From positions 62,001 to 126,000 of the forward strand of contig NZ_WHOS01000001.1 of assembly GCF_013340935.1 (NCBI RefSeq): DNA of 64,000 bases, written 5' to 3'. The position numbers were made by a program, and so were the translations under genes. The first letter of the stretch is position 1. Each line of letters starts with the position of its first letter. Below the pieces are notes generated by a model that made no database searches, was not told where the DNA came from, and saw only the letters and a program-made list of their open reading frames with translations. Below, piece by piece: positions 37,677 to 46,981 of the stretch. This stretch comes from Azospirillum melinis (GTDB lineage: Bacteria > Pseudomonadota > Alphaproteobacteria > Azospirillales > Azospirillaceae).

Positions 37677-39355
37677 GGGTCGGACGCCGTCAGGGTCGGG
37701 ACGATGGACAGGCCGCCGCGGCCATGGTCGAGGATCTCGCCGTCCGCGATGCGGAAGTTGCCGAGCCGCACGGTCTGGTGATCCTCGAACCATGGCTTCA
37801 GCCGCCGCTCGATGGCGGGGTCGAACTCCGGCCGGACGACGATGGTGTCGCCCCAGCCGGTTGCGGTCAGCCGGCCGTTGCGCGCCACCGGCCGACCGTT
37901 CTTGAACACCCAGGCAGGGGCAGCGAACATCGCCTCGCGGTCGGGCAGATCATCATAGACCACCACGTCGGCGACGGCGCCGGGGCGCAGGTGGCCGCGG
38001 TCGCGCAGCCCCAGCACGCGGGCGGGGCCGGCACGGGTCATGATGGCGATCTCGTCGAGCGTGTATTCGCGCTCGAGGGAGCCGAGCCGGCTGTGCGCCG
38101 CGACATCGGGGTTGATCCGCGCCAGCTGCTCGTTGCGGAAGCTGCGGTCCATCAGCAGGCGGATCAGATGCGGATAGCTTGTGAAGGGGCCGCCGTTCGG
38201 ATGGTCGGTGGTCAGATAGACCCGCCAGGGATCCTCGATCAGCAGGAACAGCTCCAGCCCGATGGCCCATTGCAGTGCGTTGACGAAGGCCTTGTCACGG
38301 TAGCGGAACGGCACCAGCCCGCAGCCGCCGTCGCATTCGATGTCGGTGCACACCCATTTGCGCGGGCTGGCGAGGCCGCTGTTGCGGAACTGCGACATGA
38401 TATCGGCCGACGCGGTGATGGTCTGGCCGAAGATGATCTGGCCGACATCGACCGAGATGTTCGGGCTGCGGTTCACCGCTTCGGCGATCTCGGCGGCGGC
38501 CGAGGAGAAACGGCGGTCGCCCTCCGTCCCATAGCTATGGAATTGCAGATGGGTCAGGTGGGCCGGCAGCCCGTCGAGCGCGGCGATGGTGTCGCGCGTC
38601 ACCGCTTCGTTGCCGGGGATGCCTAGATTGTTGCAGTGGATGTGCAGCGGATGCGGCACTGCCAGGTCGGACAGGGATGTGGCCAGCGTTGTCAGGATGC
38701 GGCGCGGCGTGATGCCGTAATGGGGATGCGCCTCGTCCAGATCCAGCCGGCGTTGGTTGAACTTGAAGGCGCTGATGCCGCCGGGGTTCACCACCTTGAC
38801 GCCGACCGCCTGGGTGGCGTGCAGGGTCCAGGCGACATAGTCGTTGACCTCCGACTGTGTCGCCCCGGCGGCCAGCCGTTCCAGCAGGAAATCGTCGTTG
38901 CCGAGGACGGCGTAGCAGCCCTTGTCAATGATCGGAACGTCGGCCAGTTCCAGATGGGTGTGCCGCGCATTGGACGGCAGCATCGCCGGCTCGAAGGCCG
39001 CCGTGTAGCCCATCTCGGCATAGCGGTAACCGGTGACGAAACTGGACGGGGTGAACAGGCCGCTGCCGGAGCGGCGCAGCCCGTCCGGGCCGCTGGCGTG
39101 CTCGCGATGCTCCTCCGGGAGAAGCAGGCGGGCGAGGTTCACCTTGCCGCCACCGATGTGGCTGTGGATGTCGATGGCGCCGGCCATGACGATGCGGCCG
39201 TCCAGATCGACCACCTCCCCGATGCGGGCGTCCTGCGGAGGTGTCGCGGCGATGCGGCCGTCCTTCAGATACAGGTCACGCAACCCGCCGCCGTCGGTGC
39301 TCACGGTCGGATCGCAGACGCGACCGCCGCGCAGCAGGGTGTAGGCGTCAGACAT
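37667..39355 (-). CDS. fhcA: Formylmethanofuran hydrolase (Fhc subunit A)
   Basis: 562-residue amidohydrolase-type subunit. Metal-site residues are intact: HSH in GAIDIHSHIGGGKVNLARLL, lysine in VGVKVVNPGGISAFKF, HPLHIHCNNLGIPGN, LQFHSYG and catalytic Asp in YLTTDHPNGG. It hydrolyses formylmethanofuran to formate, the last step of formaldehyde oxidation. It overlaps fhcB by 8 bases. Confidence 0.96.
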   Translation of the reverse strand: MSDAYTLLRGGRVCDPTVSTDGGGLRDLYLKDGRIAATPPQDARIGEVVDLDGRIVMAGAIDIHSHIGGGKVNLARLLLPEEHREHASGPDGLRRSGSGLFTPSSFVTGYRYAEMGYTAAFEPAMLPSNARHTHLELADVPIIDKGCYAVLGNDDFLLERLAAGATQSEVNDYVAWTLHATQAVGVKVVNPGGISAFKFNQRRLDLDEAHPHYGITPRRILTTLATSLSDLAVPHPLHIHCNNLGIPGNEAVTRDTIAALDGLPAHLTHLQFHSYGTEGDRRFSSAAAEIAEAVNRSPNISVDVGQIIFGQTITASADIMSQFRNSGLASPRKWVCTDIECDGGCGLVPFRYRDKAFVNALQWAIGLELFLLIEDPWRVYLTTDHPNGGPFTSYPHLIRLLMDRSFRNEQLARINPDVAAHSRLGSLEREYTLDEIAIMTRAGPARVLGLRDRGHLRPGAVADVVVYDDLPDREAMFAAPAWVFKNGRPVARNGRLTATGWGDTIVVRPEFDPAIERRLKPWFEDHQTVRLGNFRIADGEILDHGRGGLSIVPTLTASDPCF

Positions 39356-40664
39356 GCGCTGTCTCCCGAAGCGGGACGGGGAGTGGGGAGGAGGGCAGGC
39401 GGTCGAGCAGGGCGCTCAGCACCGACGCGGCCGACGGCAGCGTCATGGCGGTCGTTCGCAAACGGCGCAGGGGCAGAGCGGCGACACCGTCGCCGCGGTG
39501 GATGCTGCCGGAATGGTCGAGGCCGGGGATGGCGACCGGGATCAGCACCTCCGGGTCACGGGGCAACGGCTGTCCGGGGCGGGCCAGCACGATCATCGGT
39601 GTGCGGGTGTCCGGCAGTTCCGCGCCGTTCAGGGCCGAAAGCCAGACCAGCGCATCGACCTCGTCGCCTGCCAGCAGGCTTTTCAACCGGTAGCGCAGCG
39701 GATCGTGTTCCGGCGGGCCGGCCCCCAGACGGGAGCGCAGCGGCACGCCATACTGCCAGGCGCACACGTAATTGGCGCCCAGCGCGTTGCCCTTGCCGCC
39801 CAGCGGCAAGCCGGCACAGCGGGTCGAGGCGTTGGCGGTCACGACCAGGCGGTTGAAGGCCTCGATGGCGACATCGCCGGCCGTCGGGTCCAGCGTGGCG
39901 GCGATCCAGCCGACGACGCCGAAGTGTGCCTCGCGCAGCGCCGCGGCGACACGGGCAAGATCCTCCATCGCGATACCCCCGACTTGGTCACCGCGGGGTG
40001 TTTCGCCGGCCAGCAACTGCGACAGGGCGGCGGCGATGGCAGGGGCGTGGGTCAGGTCGGCGCTCAGGCGTTCGAACCCGTCCTGTGCCGGGCCGTCACC
40101 GGGACCGATCAGGAAGCCGCGCGCCGCGCCGGCATCGCGGAACAAGGGCGTCGGCGGGCGGACGATGCGGTCGAACAGGCGGGGGGCATGGCGCTCGAAC
40201 TCGGTTCCGAACAGGACGAACAGGTCGGCACGGTTGCGAATTTCGCCGAAGGTGGCGGTCATGGTGCCGGTCACCTGGAGCGCGCGCAGGCCGTGGAACA
40301 GGCTGTCGGACGCGGCGTGGTCCACCACCGCACCCAGCCGTTCGGCCAGCGCCAGGGCCGCGGAGACTCCCTCGGTGTCGGCGGCGAGCCCTCCGACTGC
40401 GGGAGACACCGCATCTCTCAGCAAGGCCGCCGCGGCGTCCAGCGCTTCGTCGAGTGGAACGGCGCGGCCATTGATGAAGCAGTGGGCCGGCAATGCCGGA
40501 AGGGCGAACAGGGTGCGTGCCCGCGCGCAACCGTTGGCGGTCACCCTGAGCTGTCCTGTGCCATCGCGTGCGACCGCAAGGTCGTCGCAGGCCATTGCGC
40601 AGAACGGGCAAACGACATCGCTCATGGGCGGTGGAAGGTCGCTCCCGCCGAATACGTAGTCCAT
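39348..40664 (-). CDS. fhcB: Formyltransferase/hydrolase complex subunit B
   Basis: 438 residues from ATG at 40664; ATG at 40625 (MSDVVCPFCAMACDDLAVAR) gives 425 and is equally possible. Related to FmdB/FwdB of formylmethanofuran dehydrogenase: CPFCAMACDD keeps a CxxCxxxC set, and the long middle shows VLFGTEFERHAPRLF and the C-terminal LVWLSALNGAELP. In methylotrophs FhcB is a structural subunit and not a redox enzyme. First gene of fhcBADC, divergent from the beta-RFAP synthase gene. Confidence 0.93.
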   Translation of the reverse strand: MDYVFGGSDLPPPMSDVVCPFCAMACDDLAVARDGTGQLRVTANGCARARTLFALPALPAHCFINGRAVPLDEALDAAAALLRDAVSPAVGGLAADTEGVSAALALAERLGAVVDHAASDSLFHGLRALQVTGTMTATFGEIRNRADLFVLFGTEFERHAPRLFDRIVRPPTPLFRDAGAARGFLIGPGDGPAQDGFERLSADLTHAPAIAAALSQLLAGETPRGDQVGGIAMEDLARVAAALREAHFGVVGWIAATLDPTAGDVAIEAFNRLVVTANASTRCAGLPLGGKGNALGANYVCAWQYGVPLRSRLGAGPPEHDPLRYRLKSLLAGDEVDALVWLSALNGAELPDTRTPMIVLARPGQPLPRDPEVLIPVAIPGLDHSGSIHRGDGVAALPLRRLRTTAMTLPSAASVLSALLDRLPSSPLPVPLRETAHV

Positions 40665-40846
40665 ATCCCAAACCCCGCGCGTGATGACGAGTGTGGAGAA
40701 TTATCTTAAATAATAATAGGCATGAGATGTCAGTTCATCTCTTTGCAGAAATGAATAAGTTGGATCCTATTTTTGGGGATTTTCAGAATATAATTTGTTT
40801 TCTATTGCTGTTCTCATTGATTTTATCGCCGTCGATTTTATTATGT

Positions 40847-40877
40847 GCAAAAGGCGGCTGATCGCCTTGGCTTTTGC
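40847..40877 (+). promoter_or_regulatory. Inverted repeat just ahead of the beta-RFAP synthase gene
   Basis: GCAAAAG (40847-40853) and CTTTTGC (40871-40877) enclose AAGGCG/CGCCTT (40851-40856 and 40863-40868). The end is 12 bases from ATG 40890. It lies at the edge of a conspicuously AT-rich stretch (40690-40850) that forms the divergent fhcB/beta-RFAP promoter region. Could be an operator or a 5' leader hairpin; not assigned. Confidence 0.45.
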
Positions 40878-40889
40878 GACAGGTAGGCC

Positions 40890-41924
40890 ATGATTTGCGG
40901 CGAACAGCGCATGACGGTCGACACGGTGCGGGTGGAGGTGCCAGCCCGGCTGCATCTTGGGTTCCTCGACATGGAGGGCGGGCTGGGCCGGCGCTTCGGC
41001 AGCCTGGGCCTGACGCTCGGCGGGCTGGGAACGGACCTGATGCTGATCCGGGGAAAATCGGGAAGCGATGTTCCCGTCGGTGCGGACCGCCGGGCGGCGG
41101 GGTATCTCGACCGGCTGTGCGGGGCGTTGGGCTTGGAAAACCGCTTTTGCCTGCGGCTGGGCCGGACCATACCGTCCCATTCCGGGCTGGGGTCGGGCAC
41201 CCAACTGGCGCTGGCCGTCGGGGCTGCCCTGTCGGCGATGACCGGCCGGTCGTTGCCGCCGCGCCGGGTCGCCAGCCTGCTCGACCGGGGCGCGCGGTCG
41301 GGCATCGGCGTCGGCGCCTTCGAACAGGGCGGAGTCATTCTGGACGGCGGCAAGGGCGCGTTGGACGAGCCGCCGCCGGTCATAAGCCGCATGGCCCTGC
41401 CGGAGGCGTGGCGCATGCTGCTGGTGTTCGATGACGCCAACCGCGGCCTGTCCGGCACGGCCGAGACGGTCGCTTTCCGCGATCTGCCGCCCTTCCCAGC
41501 GGACAAGGCGGCCTATCTGTGCCGCTTGGCGCTGATGGTCGGGCTGCCGGCGCTGGCGGAAGGGGATGCGATTCGGTTCGGTGCCGCCGTGACGGAACTC
41601 CAGAGCGTGGTCGGCGACCATTTCGCCCCGGCCCAGGGCGGGCGCTTCAGCAGCCCGGACGTGGCCGAGGTTCTGCGCTGGCTGCCGTCGGTTGGTGCTG
41701 CCGGGGTCGGGCAGAGTTCCTGGGGGCCGACCGGCTTTGCCATCTTCGGCGATGTAGCATCGGCAGAGCGGGCGGCGGAGGGTGCGCAGGCGCGCTGGCG
41801 GACGCGGCCCAACCTGCGCTTCGTCATCTGCCGGGGGCGGAATCACGGTGCTGTTGTGGAGACTTTCTCCGATCAAAGCGCAGTCGCTGCCGGATATGAA
41901 AAAGTCGCAAAAAAGACAGCGTGA
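40890..41924 (+). CDS. mptG: Beta-ribofuranosylaminobenzene 5'-phosphate synthase
   Basis: 344 residues; ATG 40890 preferred because AGG lies 7 bases upstream, ATG 40911 is an alternative. GHMP-kinase fold: VPARLHLGFLDMEGGLGRRF, SHSGLGSGTQLALAVGAALS, GARSGIGVGAFEQGGVILDG, SSWGPTGFAIFGD. It joins PRPP and an aminobenzoate with loss of CO2 and diphosphate, the first committed step to H4MPT. It starts the plus-strand arm of the island, divergent from fhcB. Confidence 0.93.
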   Translation: MICGEQRMTVDTVRVEVPARLHLGFLDMEGGLGRRFGSLGLTLGGLGTDLMLIRGKSGSDVPVGADRRAAGYLDRLCGALGLENRFCLRLGRTIPSHSGLGSGTQLALAVGAALSAMTGRSLPPRRVASLLDRGARSGIGVGAFEQGGVILDGGKGALDEPPPVISRMALPEAWRMLLVFDDANRGLSGTAETVAFRDLPPFPADKAAYLCRLALMVGLPALAEGDAIRFGAAVTELQSVVGDHFAPAQGGRFSSPDVAEVLRWLPSVGAAGVGQSSWGPTGFAIFGDVASAERAAEGAQARWRTRPNLRFVICRGRNHGAVVETFSDQSAVAAGYEKVAKKTA

Positions 41925-41974
41925 GTTTGTAAGGTGAAAGACAGTGCCATGAAGCGAACCGAGGACTTCGTTTC

Positions 41975-42877
41975 ATGGAAAAGCCCTATATTATGCACGC
42001 CGTTACTCCGGTAAAGGCGGTCAGTCCATTCGACATCAACATGGCGTGCGATGCCGGATATGGCGTCATCGTGCCCTATAGCAATGTCGAGACTGGCGAG
42101 GTGCCGGGTCTTGTCCAGGATATGATCTTTTCCCGCGCTCCGGGCGACGCCAAGCGGACCGGTCTGTTCATCGCCGGCCGAGACATCCTGATGGCGCTGG
42201 ACATGCTGGACGCGGCGTGCCGGGCCATGGTCCCGCCGTTCGAAATCTCGGTCTTCGCCGATCCGTCCGGCGCCTACACCACCGCCGCGGCGATGATCGC
42301 GAAGGTCGAGGCCCAACTTGAGAAGGTTGGGTTGGCGTTGGCCGGATCGCGGGTCGCGGTGTTCGGTGGCAAGGGGCCGGTTGGCGGTGTCGCCGCGGTG
42401 CTGGCCGCGCGTGCCGGCGCGGCGGTTCAACTGATCGGCCATGACGGTGCGGCGTCCGTCGCCGAGCGGGCGGCCTCATACCGTCACCGGTTTGGCGTGA
42501 CGCTGGGCGCGGTGGATGGCTCGACCGACGCCCATAAGGCCGCCATCCTCGCGGAAACCGACGTGGTTCTGGCGGTCGCCCGTGCCGGCGTCCAGGTGCT
42601 GAGCCGCGCGCAGATCGCCGCTGCCCCGTCGGTGCGGGTGGTGGCCGACGTCAATGCCGTGCCGCCGGCCGGCGTGGAAGGGGTGGACGCCTTCAGCGAC
42701 GGCGTGGCCATCGACGGGACGGACGCCGTCGGCATCGGCGCGCTCGCCATCGGCAACGTGAAGTTCAAGACCCAGCATGGCCTGTTCAAAGCGATGCGCG
42801 AGGCGGCGAAGCCGGTCTATCTGGCCTTCGACGACGCGTTCACCCTGGCCCGCGCCCAATGCCGGAAAACGGCGTGA
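41975..42877 (+). CDS. mtdB: NAD(P)-dependent methylene-H4MPT dehydrogenase
   Basis: 300 residues. N-terminal part (SPFDINMACDAGYGVIVPYS, MIFSRAPGDAKRTGLFIAGR, MVPPFEISVFADPSGAYTTA) is close to Methylobacterium MtdB and unlike MtdA, which begins quite differently. Rossmann motif GKGPVGGVAAVLAARAGA. It oxidises methylene-H4MPT to methenyl-H4MPT. GAGG lies about 10 bases upstream. Its end overlaps the next ATP-grasp gene by 19 bases. Confidence 0.95.
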   Translation: MEKPYIMHAVTPVKAVSPFDINMACDAGYGVIVPYSNVETGEVPGLVQDMIFSRAPGDAKRTGLFIAGRDILMALDMLDAACRAMVPPFEISVFADPSGAYTTAAAMIAKVEAQLEKVGLALAGSRVAVFGGKGPVGGVAAVLAARAGAAVQLIGHDGAASVAERAASYRHRFGVTLGAVDGSTDAHKAAILAETDVVLAVARAGVQVLSRAQIAAAPSVRVVADVNAVPPAGVEGVDAFSDGVAIDGTDAVGIGALAIGNVKFKTQHGLFKAMREAAKPVYLAFDDAFTLARAQCRKTA

Positions 42878-44037
42878 TCCTGGTCGCCGCCCTGTCGGGC
42901 CGGGCAATCGCCCAGGCGGTGGCGCGAACCGGAGCCGTCGTGGCGACGCTGGACCAGTTCGGCGATGCCGATCTGCCGCTGCCCGCCCTTTGCGTGGCCG
43001 GTGATCCCGTCACCGGCTTCGAGCGGGACGCGTTGATCGCCGCCGCCCGGACGCTGGCTCCGCCGGGCAGCGGTCTGGTCGTCGGATCGGGATTTGAACA
43101 GGCGCCCGACCTGCTGGCCGCCCTGATGCAGGCCGGTCCTTATCGGCTGCTCGGCAACGGGCCGGACGCGGTGCGGGCGGTCAAGGACCCGGCCGGTTTT
43201 GCCGCGCGGCTGGCGACGCTGCGGCTGGAGGAGTTGGGCATCGGGCATCCGGAGATGCGGGTGGCGATGTCCGACGATGAGGTTTCCGGGGACTGGCTGG
43301 TCAAACGGGTGGGTGCGGCCGGGGGTTGGCACATCGTCCCCTGGACCGGCGGCCCACTGCCGGACGGTCATTACCTGCAATGGCGGGCGGCGGGGCGGCC
43401 AACCTCCGTCGCCTTCATCGCCGACCGCTCCGGCTGGTGCGAAACGGTGGCGATCAGCCGGCAATGGGCCGATCCGGCACCCGATGCGCCCTTCCGCTAT
43501 GGCGGGGCGGTGCTTCCGGCGGCGGTGCCTCAATCCCTCGCCGACCGGCTTGCGGAAGCGGCACGCCGCATTGCTGCCGCTTTCGGGCTGGTCGGGCTGA
43601 ACAGCCTGGACCTGTTGGTCGACGGCAAATCGGTGACGGTGCTGGAGGTCAATCCGCGTCCGGGGGCCACGCTCGACCTGCTCGAACGCCACCGGCAGGG
43701 CGGGGTGATGCGTGCCCATCTCGACGCTGCCGCCGGACGCGACTGGAAGCTGGGGGCAGCGCGTCCGGGCGTCATTGCCGGGGCGGTGGCCTATGCCGAC
43801 TCTGCCCTGACGGTGCCGGCGGATTTCCCCTGGCCCCCTTGGTGCGCCGACCTGCCTCGGGCTGGAGGCGCGGTGGGCGTCGGGCAGCCGCTGTGCAGCG
43901 TCACCGCCTGGGGCGGCGACGAGGAAGAGGCGCGACGCCGTCTGTCCTGCCGGATCGAACGCATCGTCGCGGACTGCACGCGGCGGGCCTGCTTTGTGGA
44001 GAGAACCGCCGATGTCGTCCCTTCCCTTCAGTGTTAA
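42859..44037 (+). CDS. ATP-grasp protein of the H4MPT cluster (first)
   Basis: 392 residues. N-terminal Rossmann-like part (GVILVAALSGRAIAQAVART), middle binding region (WLVKRVGAAGGWHIVPWTGG) and metal-binding end of an ATP-grasp site (SLDLLVDGKSVTVLEVNPRP). Such proteins recur in bacterial H4MPT clusters without a proven reaction. Peptide or amide ligation during methylofuran or H4MPT assembly is likely. It overlaps mtdB by 19 and mch by 26 bases, so is co-translated with both. Confidence 0.85.
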   Translation: MPENGVILVAALSGRAIAQAVARTGAVVATLDQFGDADLPLPALCVAGDPVTGFERDALIAAARTLAPPGSGLVVGSGFEQAPDLLAALMQAGPYRLLGNGPDAVRAVKDPAGFAARLATLRLEELGIGHPEMRVAMSDDEVSGDWLVKRVGAAGGWHIVPWTGGPLPDGHYLQWRAAGRPTSVAFIADRSGWCETVAISRQWADPAPDAPFRYGGAVLPAAVPQSLADRLAEAARRIAAAFGLVGLNSLDLLVDGKSVTVLEVNPRPGATLDLLERHRQGGVMRAHLDAAAGRDWKLGAARPGVIAGAVAYADSALTVPADFPWPPWCADLPRAGGAVGVGQPLCSVTAWGGDEEEARRRLSCRIERIVADCTRRACFVERTADVVPSLQC

Positions 44038-44977
44038 CCGGCTTGCCGCACCCCTGGTCCATGCCCTGGTGGCGGACGCCGCCATGCTGCGGATCGGGGT
44101 GGAACAGCATCCCGCGGGCTGCACCGTGATCGATGCCGGCATCGACCGGCCCGGCAGCCTGGAGGCCGGGCGCCGCATCGCCGAGATTTGCCTGGGCGGC
44201 GCCGGCAGCGTGCGCATCGGCATGGACTCTCCCTTCGCCCATTGGCCGGCGCAGGTGACGGTGACCGCCGCCGATCCGGTCCTGGCCTGCCTCGGCAGCC
44301 AGTATGCCGGCTGGAGCCTGTCGGGCGAGAAGTTCTCCGCCTTGGGATCGGGGCCGGGACGTGCCCTGGCGGTGAAGGAACCGCTGTTCGCAGAACTCGG
44401 CTACCGCGACATGGCCGACCGCGCTGTGCTGGTGCTGGAGACGGACAAGCGGCCGCCGGCATCGGTGGTGGAGAAGGTGGCGCGCGACTGCGGCGTGCCG
44501 GCGGAGCGCGTGACCCTGATCCTGACGCCGACCCGCAGCCCGGCCGGCATCATCCAGATCGTCGCCCGCGTGCTGGAGGTCGGGCTGCACAAGCTGCATG
44601 CCATGCATTTCCCGCTGGAGCGGGTGCGCGACGGCGTCGGCTGCGCGCCGTTGCCGCCGCCGGGGCGCGACTTTGTCCAGGCGATGGGCCGCACCAACGA
44701 CGCCATCCTGTTCGGCGGCACCGTCCATCTGCTGGTCGACGGTCCGGACGACGACGCGGCTGATCTGGCGGCCCGCCTGCCCAGCTCAGCCTCCGCCGAC
44801 TATGGCCGGCCCTTCGCCGATCTGTTCGCGGCGAGCGGCTTCGACTTCTTCAAGATCGACCCGATGCTGTTCAGCCCGGCCCGCGTGATCGTGACCGCCT
44901 TCGAAAGCGGGCGGAGCTTCAGTGCCGGGGTTCTGGCTCCGGCGCTGCTCGACCGCTCCTTTGGCATCGGCATGTAG
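44012..44977 (+). CDS. mch: Methenyl-H4MPT cyclohydrolase
   Basis: 321 residues from ATG 44012 (MSSLPFSVNRLA), in keeping with the Mch family. Motifs: GRRIAEICLGGAGSVRIGM, YAGWSLSGEKFSALGSGPGR, LTPTRSPAGIIQIVARVLEV, LHKLHAMHFPLERVRDGVG and AMGRTNDAILFGGTVHL. It hydrolyses methenyl-H4MPT to formyl-H4MPT for the Fhc complex. It starts inside the end of the ATP-grasp gene and is followed by a second ATP-grasp gene. Confidence 0.96.
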   Translation: MSSLPFSVNRLAAPLVHALVADAAMLRIGVEQHPAGCTVIDAGIDRPGSLEAGRRIAEICLGGAGSVRIGMDSPFAHWPAQVTVTAADPVLACLGSQYAGWSLSGEKFSALGSGPGRALAVKEPLFAELGYRDMADRAVLVLETDKRPPASVVEKVARDCGVPAERVTLILTPTRSPAGIIQIVARVLEVGLHKLHAMHFPLERVRDGVGCAPLPPPGRDFVQAMGRTNDAILFGGTVHLLVDGPDDDAADLAARLPSSASADYGRPFADLFAASGFDFFKIDPMLFSPARVIVTAFESGRSFSAGVLAPALLDRSFGIGM

Positions 44978-44990
44978 GGGAGGCCGGGGC

Positions 44991-45908
44991 ATGGGGCTGA
45001 TCCATATCGCCATCTTCGTGGACGGCGCCGACTGGCACACCCGGCGGCTGACCGCCGCCTTCGCCCGCCTTGGCGCGAAAGCGCTCCCGGTGTCGCTCAG
45101 CTCCTGCGGCTTCGGTCCCGAGGGGCCGGTGATTCCGGGTTTCGCGGGGGGGCTGCCCGACGCCTGCCTGGTTCGCACCATCTCCGCCGGCAGTTTCGAG
45201 CAGGTGACGCTGCGGCTTGGCGTGCTGCATGCGCTGGCCCATGGCGGGGTGCCGGTTGCCAACACCCCCGTGTCCATCGAGCGCTGCGTCGACAAGAGCG
45301 CCACCGCCTTCCGGCTGGCCGCCGCCGGGATACCGACCCCACGGACCTGGAGCGTTGCCGACCCGGTCCAGGCCTCCGCCATCCTGGCCGCCCTCCATGC
45401 CGAGGGACGGGCCGCGGTGCTGAAACCGCTGTTCGGATCGCAGGGCAAGGGGTTGCGCCGGCTCGATCCCGGCATGGCTCTGCCCGGCCCGGAGGAGATC
45501 GCCGGTGTCTATCATTTGCAGGAGTATGTCGGCGCGGCCGATGGCGGCTGGTTCGACTGGCGGGTCTTCGTGGTGGATGGGCGTCCGTTGGCCGCCATGG
45601 TCCGCCAGGGCGATCACTGGATCACCAACGTGAAGCAGGGAGCGCGCTGCCATCCGGCAAGTCCGGGCGGTGTGCTGGGCGATCTGGCGGTGGCCGCCGC
45701 CGCCGCGGTCGGTGCCGACTATGCCGGGGTGGACGTGATCCGCGCGCCCGACGGCCGGTTCCTGGTGCTCGAGGTCAACAGCATGCCGGCATGGCGCGGC
45801 CTGCAGGCGGTGACGCCGGTGGACGTGGCGCAGGCGCTGGCCGATCTGGTCCTTGCCCGTCTGGCATCGGCCTCGCCGGTGTCGGCGGACGCACGGAGGG
45901 CCGGATGA
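44991..45908 (+). CDS. RimK-like ATP-grasp ligase of the H4MPT cluster (second)
   Basis: 305 residues from ATG 44991 (GGGGAGG upstream). RimK/MptN-type ATP-grasp: IAIFVDGADWHTRRLTAAFA, GVPVANTPVSIERCVDKSAT, AVLKPLFGSQGKGLRRLDP, FDWRVFVVDGRPLAAM, VDVIRAPDGRFLVLEVNSMP. RimK relatives add glutamates; a role in attaching gamma-glutamyl residues to methylofuran is plausible, but not shown. ATGA overlap couples it to the CitG-like gene. Confidence 0.88.
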   Translation: MGLIHIAIFVDGADWHTRRLTAAFARLGAKALPVSLSSCGFGPEGPVIPGFAGGLPDACLVRTISAGSFEQVTLRLGVLHALAHGGVPVANTPVSIERCVDKSATAFRLAAAGIPTPRTWSVADPVQASAILAALHAEGRAAVLKPLFGSQGKGLRRLDPGMALPGPEEIAGVYHLQEYVGAADGGWFDWRVFVVDGRPLAAMVRQGDHWITNVKQGARCHPASPGGVLGDLAVAAAAAVGADYAGVDVIRAPDGRFLVLEVNSMPAWRGLQAVTPVDVAQALADLVLARLASASPVSADARRAG

Positions 45909-46981
45909 GCGCCCTGTTGCCGACCCCGATCTACGATTGCCGGTCCTTGGTGGAGGAGGCGGTGTTCACCGCCTGCCGGCTGGAGCTGATGGCGCTGAAA
46001 CCCGGCAACGTTCATATCCATGCAGACGGCCATGGGATGAGCGTGGCGCAGTTCCTGGACAGCGCCGCCGCCATCGCCCCGATCCTCGCCACGCCCGGCC
46101 GCCGGGTGGGGGAAGCGATCCTGCATGCGGTCGCGGCGACACGGGATGTGGCCGGCTGCAACACCAATCTCGGCATCGTCCTGCTGCTGGCGCCGCTCGC
46201 CACGGCAGCGCTGTGCCGCGATAAGGGCGAGCCGTTGCGGCTTCGGCTGGCGCGGGTGCTCGACGGGCTGAGCGTCGCCGATGCCGCCGACGCCTTCGCA
46301 GCCATCCGCCTGGCTCTGCCGGCCGGGCTGGGAGAGGCCCAGCAGCATGACGTCGCCGCGGCCCCGCGTGTCGACCTGCGGGCCGCGATGGCGGCGGCGG
46401 CCGACCGCGACCTGATCGCCCGACAGTACGCCACCGCCTTCGCCGACGTCTTCACCTTCGGCGTTGCGCGCGGCCGCTCGGCCCTGCGTCGTGGCGCCAG
46501 TCCGGCGGAGGCGGCGAGCGCCATTCACCTGGGCTTCATGGCGCTGCACCCGGACACCCACATCGCCCGCAAGCATGGTGCGGCGGTGGCGGAGCGGGTG
46601 CGGGCGCAGGCGTTCCGGCTGGAGCGGCGACTATCCATTGGTTCTGCCTTTGGCGGCAACTCCGGAACAGCGCGCCGGCTCCTCGCTTTCGACCGCGCGC
46701 TGAAGCGCCGCGGCCTCAATCCGGGCACGTCCGCCGACTTGACGGTGGCCTGCCTGTTCGTGCTTCGGCTGGCCGGCGATCTGCCGGCCGGGCCGTGGCC
46801 GCCGGACGACTGCCGGCGGAATCTGATCGAACCAACCATCGCAAGGGACGCGCAATGCCTAAGATCGACAAGGTTATGGTCGGCGAAGCTCTGGTGGGCG
46901 ACGGCAACGAGGTCGCTCACATCGATCTCATCGTCGGTCCGCGCGGCAGCGCCGCCGAGACCGCCTTCTGCCAGACCCTGA
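45905..46981 (+). CDS. Triphosphoribosyl-dephospho-CoA synthase-like protein (CitG/MdcB family)
   Basis: 358 residues by reading frame. CitG features: [67 protein letters not shown]. CitG joins the ribose of ATP to dephospho-CoA with loss of adenine; a homologue in an H4MPT cluster without citrate or malonate lyase genes must do something else, perhaps forming the ribosyl side chain of H4MPT. The frame has no stop until 46981, running 127 bases into fae; the last 42 residues are probably not conserved. Start overlaps the upstream stop. Confidence 0.82.
   Translation: MSALLPTPIYDCRSLVEEAVFTACRLELMALKPGNVHIHADGHGMSVAQFLDSAAAIAPILATPGRRVGEAILHAVAATRDVAGCNTNLGIVLLLAPLATAALCRDKGEPLRLRLARVLDGLSVADAADAFAAIRLALPAGLGEAQQHDVAAAPRVDLRAAMAAAADRDLIARQYATAFADVFTFGVARGRSALRRGASPAEAASAIHLGFMALHPDTHIARKHGAAVAERVRAQAFRLERRLSIGSAFGGNSGTARRLLAFDRALKRRGLNPGTSADLTVACLFVLRLAGDLPAGPWPPDDCRRNLIEPTIARDAQCLRSTRLWSAKLWWATATRSLTSISSSVRAAAPPRPPSARP

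Noticed and set aside
41975..42877. MtdA rather than MtdB
   Set aside because: N-terminal sequence and cluster position fit MtdB; MtdA has a quite different start.
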